Assembly: GCA_024663395.1 (NCBI GenBank)
Contig: JANFAH010000124.1
Span: 20,165-84,164 of the forward strand
DNA length: 64,000 bases
Origin: Pisolithus tinctorius
Taxonomy: Eukaryota > Basidiomycota > Agaricomycetes > Boletales > Pisolithaceae
Direction of reading: 5' to 3'
This document shows, piece after piece, positions 55,623 to 64,000 of this stretch (position 1 is the first letter of the stretch; each line of letters begins with the position of its first letter). Under the pieces are notes generated by a model that made no database searches, had not been told where the DNA came from, and saw nothing but the letters and a program-made list of their open reading frames with translations. Made by a program: the position numbers and the translations under genes.

Positions 55623-56340
55623 TGTTACACCCATATAGGGGCTTTTTCCTTTTTTGCCCAAACTGCAAGGTCATGTGGGTCATGTGGGTTGTCATCACAT
55701 TGTTTGTCTCGCCATGGTAGTCCTCAGTCTGTTGGCACCCAGAGCCTTTGGATCACCAGCAGTGGAGGTATTTCCAATACCTACTGATGCTGCATACACC
55801 CTCATCACTCTGACTCATAGCTGCACCTGCAGCTGATGGACAGTATTTCATTTATGTCCTGATCTCCCTTCCATGTTCCTTTGACTCATTTATATTGCTC
55901 ATATGTTTACTTCCTAGTTCTGGTGTCTGGCTCCTTGCTGCACATTGATTGTGCAGCCAGTATAGCCCTCGCTTCATCCTTCCCCTGCTCTGTCTGGCAC
56001 CATGTGTTTCCTTTTCTGTTTGATTGTTTATTGCTGTGGATACTTACCACCTTGACAGCATGACTGGTATGGTACCCTATTGGTTACATATAAATATGCA
56101 TGTACCATACCTTGTATCCTCAGTTTTTCAATAGCTTGCAACTCAGCTGTTATCTTTGACTCATACTCTGCTCCCTCTCCGTTGTGATCTCAGAAGAACT
56201 CGCCAGTAGAGGTAACCCTTGCCAGTACTTGTCAATAACAAGTTGAGCCATAGGGGTTATGACAAGTTCAGCCTGTAGACTCCCCCTCACACCACTCGTG
56301 ACTAGTCCATTTGACGAAGTCACTTGGCTTGGGCATAACA
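55623..56340 (+). repeat. 3' LTR of element A
   Basis: 718 bp, TGTTACACCC...GGGCATAACA, followed by CTGTG (56341-56345). TATA-like TATAAAT near 56090 and presumed start CAGTTTTTCAAT at 56121. Confidence 0.9.
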
Positions 56341-56345
56341 CTGTG

Positions 56346-59336
56346 CTCACAAAGACACAGTCACACCATCCAGAACCTTGATGCCATGAAGGCATTGCAC
56401 GAATGTATTTGTGCCACATGCTGCCAATACCACTTGGGTCACTTGGGGCTACAAAGGTTGCAGTGGCTGAATGAAAAATCTTGACATGACTGGTGAAGGG
56501 AGTAACATGGTGGGAAGCAATCAGCATTGTAGAATCTGGGTGGAGTTGTTCAAAGATAAATTGAGCAATGAGCCCAGGGAGTGAAGGGATACCCAGCTCA
56601 ATCGCCAGTGCAAGAGCATTCTTTGCATGGTTACAAGCTTGACAAGAGTTCATGTTAGTATGCTCAAGCCAACTTGGGCACATTGACAGTGTGATGTCAC
56701 TCACCAGGGGTGCATGAGAGCTTCATGTCTGAATGTATCAACCCAGGGTGTTCATCCACAATTCCTGTGTTGTCATCATCCTCATCCAAGGTTGAAACCT
56801 CTCCATCTTCATGCTGTGCAACATCACTATTTTCCCTGCCCCCAACCTGGTCAATGCCTGTATCATAGTGGAGAGTGGCTGTGGGCATGTAAGGGTTATT
56901 ATCCAAATAAGAGAAAATCATGAATGTACCATTCAGTGGAGGATGATAGGGTTGATGTGAAGCTGGCAGCATCCCTTGGGCTTCAAAACCAGCATGAGCT
57001 GCAGCAAGCTGAGAAATGCATTGGTTGGTTTGCAGGATTTGTCTGAAGGCATTATACTTGTTTGAGTGGTGCCAAGGTTTCTTAACTGCAGTGATGTGCT
57101 TTGATTCAGTAATTGATGTACACAAACTGTTTGGCACACCAAAAAGGCAAATCAATGATTCATAGTGGATGAGAGCATGCTGGCATGGAAGGGAGAAGCC
57201 GTCCACACAGATGCCAATGTCCCTGAAAATTTTGCAGTACTGATGAAACCAATCCAACATGTCTTTGAACTCAGCAAGAGTATCTTCAGTTATGACATTC
57301 CAGCAGACAATGTAGCAAACCTCTAAGAATGTGCAGAATGTTCATATGATATCTTCTGGAACATGGCCCTCAATGGCAGGTAGGTATACCTACACAGAAT
57401 GAGATGGCATTGAAACAGAGTAATGGGAAATGGCCCCCTTCATCAGCGCTTTCGAATCATCCCCAGTCCATTGGCTGAACCCCCACCCATCAGGAAACTG
57501 TTGCAACCCTGGAAATGGCAGCACTGAGGCAATACTGACAGTACATGTCAGATATGTTAATTCATTGCATCAATTAGACTTACCATCGATTGATATCTAC
57601 TAACCATTCCTTGGCACCAGTCTTGCCATACTCCAACTCCAGATATTTTCTGACCCACTTGACCAGGTGATCTTTGAATGTTCCTTTCACAAGCTGATGG
57701 AGAAGGTCCAGTGCAAGGAGTTGATGAATATCAGTGCAAGGGAAATCATCAGTAAATGGCTGCATGAAGAATTTATAGTAGCAAGGTTCCAGCTTAAGAT
57801 TCAATGACTTACCACAACATTTCCATCAATCCCCCACTCATCCCAAAGAATGCCAAGAGGCAGTTCTTCAATCAGTGCTTGAGTAAGTTCCAAGGTCTGT
57901 GGTGCCCCACTGCCATTGAGGTCATTAGGGAAAGCAATGCATCTGTTGAAATATGTTGGGTAGAAAAGTATGAGATGGATTGTGAATGAACCTTCCACAC
58001 CAGTTTTGAATGATCCCTGAAATGAGAACTTGCTCAGGATAGTCAGCAGTGTATGGACTGAGGCCAAAAATAATGTGGCAAAAATGATGATCTGGGCATT
58101 TCATGATTTGGGGCATTGTCATGCTGGGCTTGAGGGAGGCCAGTATCCTTGACATAGTGACATGGAAAAGTTGTTTTTTGAACCACTGAAATATGGGGTC
58201 ATCAACATATTTCTTCACTGCTGTGAGACTTACAAGTCAGTACAGGCTCTGAATCCAGTAACAATGAAAACAAACCTTTTGGGATGGTGAGGAATGCAAG
58301 GAGTTCAACACCATTTCAATGAGCATGCTGGACATTGTTACAAATGTTCCCAATAGATATATATACAGGCCAGTAGTCATTCTGGCCTGTGGCCACAGGC
58401 ACTGTAGTCTTGTCACTCCCAAGAATAATGGGAACAAAAGTTCCATCGTGTGTTGATTCATCCTCACATATCTTGTCCTATGGTGCATGAGCCATTGTAC
58501 AGGGACAAATGGAAATGCATACCACTTGCCTCCATGCCCAATTCCCTGACATGAAGTTTTCATACTGTCACTTCTCACTGTCCTTTGAAAAGTCCTGGTA
58601 AGGAGTGTAGTTGAACTCACTGTCAAACTCTGCATTGGCAAGCATATCCACTACGAGAGAATGGGCTGGGTGGAACCAGAACTCATATGTCTGGTCCATC
58701 CAAGGAGGAACAGCTCCCATGGGGTGTTCACCACTGTACTTTAACTTGAAACTGTCCCATGGAATGTTGCCAAGTAGTGTAGTATCAATTGTGTTATATA
58801 GCTCCTTGTGGTCTGCAAATGGTGGCATGTTGCTGCCTTGCTCAGTATGTAGCAACTGCCCCCATAAATCACAAAGCCTATCAATGTTAGTAGCTGACAT
58901 CTCAGTATTCTGGAAAAGAAACTCTGCAGTTTCAAATCAGAGCTGGCTACCATATGGGCCCCAGTTGTTAGGGCTCTTCTCAGAGACAGGGGGCAAGGGA
59001 GTGTTGGGATCGATTGCATGACCATTTGTGTTGCATATGACACCTAGAAAAATGATTAGAATGGAGAAGTCTTCTACATGATCGGGTTGGCTTACCAGTA
59101 AGTTTGTCATGGTAGTCACAAAGAACCCTGGGGGCTGGTTTAGAAGGTGGCAAATGTTGATGAGGGCTATTTTCAGAACCCACTGGGTTAAAAGAATAGT
59201 TGTGAGCCAATGACTGGTGCTGTTTTAAACTGGGAACTGTTTTGAATAAGCAGTTACAACCTGCATGAGGGCATGGAATACAGCAGACAGTAAATGCATG
59301 GTGAGACAGGTGTGACCAAGGACCAGACTGAGGCAT
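56346..59336 (-). pseudogene. Plavaka-type transposase, N-terminal and central part
   Basis: Begins at ATG 59336 with a C2H2-type finger (CPHAGCNCLFKTVPSLKQHQSLAH). Then blocks typical of basidiomycete Plavaka transposases: FADHKELYNTIDTTLLGNIPWDSF, VPPWMDQTYEFWF, FNYTPYQDF, FGLSPYTADYPEQVLISGIIQNWC, LLALDLLHQLVKGTFKDHLVKWV, FGVPNSLCTSITESKHITAVKKPW, FIFEQLHPD, FVAPSDPSGIGSM. Several stops and frame changes, some probably introns. The C-terminus is separated by element A and lies at 31933-32319. It acts on the ends of its own DNA transposon, which were not identified. Confidence 0.85.
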
Positions 59337-59587
59337 GGTGGGGAAGAGTGGATTAACACACTATGCTGGTGTGTGATGTGAACTGTTGTGCCTGTTGGGA
59401 GCTAGTCACAAAGCATTAGTGCCCATGGGTCAGCAATAGCATACATACCTGAAGCATGTAGTGTGCCTCAGAAAAAAATACAGAGTCCAACATCCCTTTG
59501 CTGTAACCCCCATTACCAACCCTTGTCCTTTGTGCCCCCAGTTTCACTACAATGTCCCACCCTACAACCCATGCAAAGAATGCTCAT
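59337..59587. other. Divergent spacer between transposase and DUF6532-like gene
   Basis: No coding recognised. The transposase starts leftwards and the next gene rightwards, so promoters of both may lie here. Confidence 0.4.
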
Positions 59588-61942
59588 CAGCACCCTGGAT
59601 ATATCCTACTTGAAGGGAAACAGGTGTGGTGTACCTCAGAGCAAAAACAAGCTGATGATGCCTGGACTGAACAAGCAAGGCTGGAACAGGCAGCAACTTG
59701 AGAGTGAGGTATCAAATGCCTGGCCAATATTGTTGTGCTACTCACCAATATCCCAAAGCCCAGGCCTAAACCACATGTTGTGTCAACAACACCAGTCAGG
59801 CCCTCTGAGGAATCTGAACTGGACATCAAGCCCATTGCTGGAATGGATGTCAGCAAAGATACAATGTCAGGAGAAAGTGCTGACCTGGATGGTGATGTTA
59901 ACAGTCAACAAGTTGAGGTCAATGGTGAATCACCTATGCAAGTGGTAAGGAAACAAAGAAATCAGAAAACTTCAACTTGGGACATGGTAGAGGCAGTGCA
60001 AGGTGGCAATGAGTTTGCTGACAGTGTTGATAAGAATCAGCCTGAGAAAGGGAAGCACCAGGCATCTGTGTATGTTATCCCCCATCTTTCCACATGATTT
60101 TGCTCACTGAAGCTGTTCTCTTCTACTGGGATTGCCTTGACCATTTCTATCATCAATGTAGCCAAGCATCAGCAAAAGGCAACTTTGCTGGCATTGGAGA
60201 AGTGAAGGATTGGGTGGACAAGCTTGCCTCGTCAAGATCACTCCACACCTTGCTCTCTCAGTGGTCCACTTCCACCAACTCTCATGCACTGAGGTCCACC
60301 TCCACCAACTCTTGTGTACCAAGGTCCCTCCAGTGCTAGCACTGACTCTACATTCAAAGTTCTGCATTCAACTCTGGCTTCCTCTGCCATCTCCCAGCAC
60401 TCATTTCCAGACCACCTTACTCCTCCATCTCAACTCAACTATGGTGACTATAGGTTTGATATTGATGAGGGTGATCTTGAACCCCTCACAGAGGCAGTTG
60501 GTTGATGGACAGACTCTATGGTAAGATTCTTTCTATGATTTCTAATTCCATCTTGATTTTTTTGTGTAGGACATCACCAAAGTTGTTAGCAGTTCCAAGA
60601 TAGATGAGTGGGAACCATCACCCCCACCTGCTGCTACCTAATCATCTGCCCAGAAAGGTGCTCTTAAAGGAAATATCACACATGCCACCAGTGACAAGTC
60701 TGTTGGGAGCTTGAAGAAAAAACAAACCCAGCAAATTCAGGTAGGCTTGTATCCCACACCACACATTTTTATTGACTGACATGCACTGTAGGTAGATGCA
60801 GGGGAGTCCAAATCAGGTGCTCTGCCATCCAAACAACCCAAGCCATCACAATGCAGTGCATCTGGATCTCAGCACTCTGGCAGTGGAGTGAATAGGAAGT
60901 ATGTCAAGGATGACCTCCCCCTTGGCTCCATGGTTGACAACATATGGAGACAATTCTTCATCTCTGCACTTGCACACTTCGCTGCTGGATACAACAATCC
61001 TTGGGCCATTCCCACCGAGAAATTCATGACAATCCTGCAGGTGATATGGGACAGGGTATATGAGGGTGAGATTGAGCACACTGTCACCAATGGTGGGCCT
61101 GTTTTCCACATTGTAAGTATTATTGTATGTGTCAACATCTTAGCACTAATGCCATATTTCATTTTAGGCTAAACAAGGTCTTAATAACTGGTGTGGCAGG
61201 TTCACTGCAGCTGCCACAGCTGTCATCACAACATTCTTTGCCAATGATGCTGACTTTGAGGATCCCAAGCAATGTGTTGAATTCACAAAGGCAATGCTCA
61301 AGAGGAACTGATTTCTTTTCAGCCACAACAGGGGGACAGACAACAAGGTAAAAAGTTTTCATGCCTTCTTGCATCACATTAACTTAAGGAGCTAAATAGA
61401 TGTGGTCTGGATTGCAGAGGGCACCATTTGTGCTCCAAACCTTTGCCCATCACTTCAACTTCATCCAGGGCTGAATGGAAGTCCTGGCCTTAGATGGCAA
61501 GTTGGCTGGATCTCATACAGTGCTTGCATTGGCCTGTGCAGTGGTGACATGCTATTTTATTTCCCTCCACTGAATCATACTGATACAATTTATTTGTAGG
61601 TCTGTCGAACTCTCACATTGGTCGCAGATGACCATCTTGCTTTCAGGTCTTCCAATTCTGCCAGTGTGTGGACTACCACCACTCCCAAAGGTAACCAGTA
61701 TGAGTTTAATGATACTGTCTGGGGTGCAGCGACAAGGCATTACCTGGAGCCCATCAAAGGATTGTCCAAGGAGAATTTTGTGCTTGTGGTTGAGGACATG
61801 CAGATGTATGTCAAGAAAGGAATGGTGACCTCCAGTGCTATGGGCTTGGGAGAAGATGATAGTGAGTATGAAGATCTTTTTACCTTTCATGATCATTTGC
61901 AGTACAGAATTTTTCCCCAACTATATGTCATGCTTCTTTCAT
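59588..61942 (+). pseudogene. DUF6532-like basidiomycete protein, multi-exon, decayed
   Basis: N-terminal charged region (EQKQADDAWTEQARLEQAA; LTNIPKPRPKPHVVSTTPV), then a globular domain: NRKYVKDDLPLGSMVDNIWRQFFISALAHFAAGYNNPWAIP...MTILQVIWDRVYEGEIEHTV, followed after introns by the FTAAATAVITTFFANDADFEDP, NRGTDNK, APFVLQTFAHHFNFIQG, LACAV and FNDTVWGAATRHYLEPIKGL blocks. I recall this arrangement as the family catalogued as DUF6532; that name is from memory. Likely introns with GT...AG: about 60520-60569, 60741-60791, 61113-61168, 61349-61418, 61545-61600. Stops after QAAT, in AMLKRN and after IQG show decay. Function unknown. Confidence 0.6.
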
Positions 61943-62395
61943 GATTTCATCTCCTCCATTGTGCTTTCATAGTCACATCCATTGTATTCCATAGATAGCA
62001 CTGTCTATTCTATCTCATGTGACTCATTTTGTATATCTCAAGTCATGCAAGCTCAATAAGCTGCAAAGCATGGCAAGTTAGATTTTGACACTAAGTCTTT
62101 TTCTCCTTATTGACAATTTTGGCTTATTATACTTGGCTTAAGATTTAAGCTCAATAAGGTCAAATAAGATTCAATAAGATTTTTGTTAATTTGCTGATGC
62201 AGTGAAAACTGGTTATCATGCCATGTGACCCTAGCTAATGAGATATGAAATCAATATGAAAAATATGATGTGGTCAATAATGTTTATGAGACTTGCCTTT
62301 TATGGACTGTGCTATGTAGCAATGTGTGATGTGATATGTAGCATTGACTGCATCCTTGGCACAGTGCAGCAGCTATGTGGTACACTACACAGTGC
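61943..62395. other. A/T-rich spacer
   Basis: No gene recognised. Contains repeated CTCAATAAG motifs (about 62068, 62150 and the AATAAG repeats near 62165-62180). Confidence 0.4.
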
Positions 62396-64000
62396 AGGTG
62401 TGCTGTCCTCTCTGCAACTCCTCCTTGATGCCCATGGCTTTGAATATGGGTGAACTTGGATCAACAGTGTGGTACATGTGCAACTGCACCAAGTACAACT
62501 TCAGTCACCCTCATGCAGTCTCCAAGGCAACTTTCTACTGTCATATTGATGAGGTGGACACTGAAGAAGAGAAAGCACATTTACGATCTACCAAAACCTA
62601 TGAGGGGCTCAACTTTGCCAGGCAATCCACTTCCACTGCAGCTTGCCATGTAGCCATTCTCCAGGCCATGGCAAAAAGGTGTCTTGAGATGGTTGAAGAT
62701 GCCTGCAGGCATGTTGGGCATCAGAAGCATGCTTGCAGTGCTGACATGGTGAGTTTTCTGAGTTATTTTCATGTAGCAGCACTAACTTCAAAGCCTACCA
62801 TAGGGTGTACCCCCACCCACACCAGCATTCCTTGAGGAAGGCTTCAGTCATCCAGCCAACAAGGTATGTCATCAATTCATCCATGCTGATGCTCTGATGC
62901 TCTGACACCAATTTTTTCTATAGGACATGTCTCCAAGTATACCTGGTCTTCCTCTCAACACACCAGCCAACAAGGTAAGTACTCTGTCAATATTCACATT
63001 CACATTCACTGATCCAAATGCCTTCATAGGATACACCTCCACACTTCCCAGATCTCCCTGAGGATGACTTTGATCCCCCACCTGACAAGGTAAGTTACAA
63101 GTGCCAGTGGTTTTTTTGCCCACTAATCCAACTTGTTCCAATAGAATCTACCATTGCACACACCCAATGTACCAGATGCAATCCTCCACCTGCCCAATGA
63201 TGAGGTTAGTCACTATATACTTACAGTATTATCTGGACTGCTGACTTCAATCCACATCATAGCAACCTGTAGAATCTGATCTTCCCAGCAATCCATCAAC
63301 CAATGTGGTTTGACCATTGGATGACATCGATTCCCTGCATACCCTCAACATACAGCATCAGTGTCAGGCTTGTCCCATTGTCAATATAGAGGTGCTTGTG
63401 GCGACTGCCATATTCCCATCCATGCAAGAGACCATGAACTTTGTTGCCAAACTCAAGAACATGTCCTTGAATGATTCAGTCTCCAAGCTTGATGAGGATG
63501 CTCTTGAATGGTTACACAACCTCCCAAGTCAACCAATATCTATTGAGAACCCAGGCATGTGTTTCTCCATATCCACTTACCTAGCTCTCGAGAGCACATC
63601 TCAAAATGTGTACAATCATGTCTGCCAAGCAGCTTGCAGTAGTTTTGCTGGTTCCCTGGGTGCCGATGATATTCTATCCTTCTATAATGTCAAAAAACTT
63701 ATCACATCCTACATGGGGGTCATTTCTATTGAACATGACATGTGTTGTAACACCTGCATTGCATATACTGGTCTGTTCTCCCAACTCAAAGTTTTTCCTA
63801 CATGTGAAGTTTCTTGCTGGAAGGAGGAATGGTTGCAAGGCAATTGCAGATGATCCAAAGTCACTGCTCAAACATTCACCACAATTCTAATTGGGCCTCA
63901 GCTGCAGGCTCTCTACCAGCACAAAGACAGTGCTATTGACATGGACTATTTGCATAGACATATGCAAGAGATCCTTTGGCAGTACAGGAGACAGGGAGTA
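62396..64000 (+). pseudogene. CACTA (En/Spm) Tnp2-type transposase, 5' part, continues beyond window
   Basis: Exon 1 has a zinc-binding-like start (VCCPLCNSS...) and a helical part to about 62748. Four mini-exons (62804-62863, 62924-62974, 63030-63089, 63145-63204) encode Pro/Asp-rich linkers. The main exon from 63263 carries VAKLKNMSLNDSVSKLDEDALEWLHNLP, YLALESTSQNVYN, ILSFYNVKKLITSYMGVISIEHDMCCNTCIAYTGLFS and CEVSCWKEEW, then GPQLQALYQHKDSAIDM. This is the N-terminal region of fungal Tnp2/Transposase_21 proteins. TGA at 63851-63853 stands where an arginine is expected. Its transposon end was not located. Confidence 0.8.

Larger units (their letters stand above)
32325..56340 (+). mobile_element. 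Ty3/gypsy chromovirus A, split by B and by a solo LTR
   Basis: LTRs at 32325-33036 and 55623-56340, flanked by CTGTG (32320-32324 and 56341-56345). Internal order: gag, protease, RT | solo LTR 36184-38033 | RNase H, integrase zinc domain | element B 39151-53246 | rest of integrase, chromodomain, third ORF, polypurine tract. It is inserted in a Plavaka-type transposase gene on the opposite strand. Old: frames are broken and CpG is scarce. Confidence 0.92.

Noticed and set aside
31700..62180. CTCAATAA motifs near 31920 and 62070 as terminal inverted repeats of the Plavaka-type transposon
   Set aside because: They are short, A/T-rich, occur several times and are not in a convincing inverted arrangement; no target duplication was found.
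1..64000. CRISPR arrays, tRNA and rRNA genes, bacterial operons
   Set aside because: None seen. The repeats present are LTRs, inverted arms and short degenerate CCGG phrases, and the window is eukaryotic.

Overview
This looks like nuclear DNA of a mushroom-forming basidiomycete (Agaricomycetes); the species cannot be told from the sequence. Reasons: short spliceosomal introns (about 45-60 bp), basidiomycete-type Ty3/gypsy chromoviruses, a Plavaka-type and a CACTA/Tnp2-type DNA transposase, a coiled-coil/Cys-cluster protein of a kind typical of these fungi, and fragments of mitochondrial Hsp70, mitochondrial Hsp60 and a plasma-membrane H+-ATPase. No intact host gene was recognised. The window is a transposon graveyard made of two stacks of nested insertions separated by about 10 kb of decayed host-gene fragments.

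Left stack (1-22.6 kb): a minus-strand gypsy element (E, 16806 to about 22550) was hit by a plus-strand chromovirus (D, from before 1 to 16805). D's protease gene was hit at 416-8020 by a coding-free LTR element (C-prime, a LARD), and C-prime's own LTR later took an insertion of the same family that survives as a solo LTR (458-1361). D also carries two other solo-LTR-like insertions (8125-8508, 12267-13263) and a 1573-bp TA-flanked palindromic element (10502-12074).

Middle (22.6-31.4 kb): pseudogene fragments of mitochondrial Hsp70 (+), a tandemly duplicated Hsp60 piece (-), a P-type H+-ATPase (-), two inverted copies of an unrecognised small gene, and an F-box-like gene (-). Introns are kept in the Hsp70 copy, so it arrived as DNA.

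Right stack (31.9-59.3 kb): a minus-strand Plavaka-type transposase gene is split by gypsy chromovirus A (32325-56340, duplication CTGTG). A's integrase is split by chromovirus B (39151-53246, duplication AGAAC). B's 3' LTR is split by a second LARD copy, C (45923-52622, duplication CTCCG). A and B each also hold a 1.85-kb solo-LTR-like block whose U3 part carries a conserved 159-codon ORF. Right of the stack lie a DUF6532-like gene (+) and the start of a CACTA/Tnp2 transposase gene (+) that leaves the window.

How the parts relate: A, B and D are chromoviruses (integrase plus C-terminal chromodomain). In A, B and the LARD a primer-binding site just inside the LTR is complementary to the presumed transcript start in the LTR, the Tf1-type self-priming arrangement. 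The LARD has no coding capacity but shares with D its polypurine tract, LTR ends and transcript-start sequence, so D's family is the likely provider of its enzymes. A and B carry a third ORF after pol with a CCHC knuckle, starting at or just after the pol stop codon. Old elements (D, E, A, Plavaka, CACTA) are CpG-poor and broken mainly by CpG-type transitions; B and above all the LARD copies are CpG-rich and younger.
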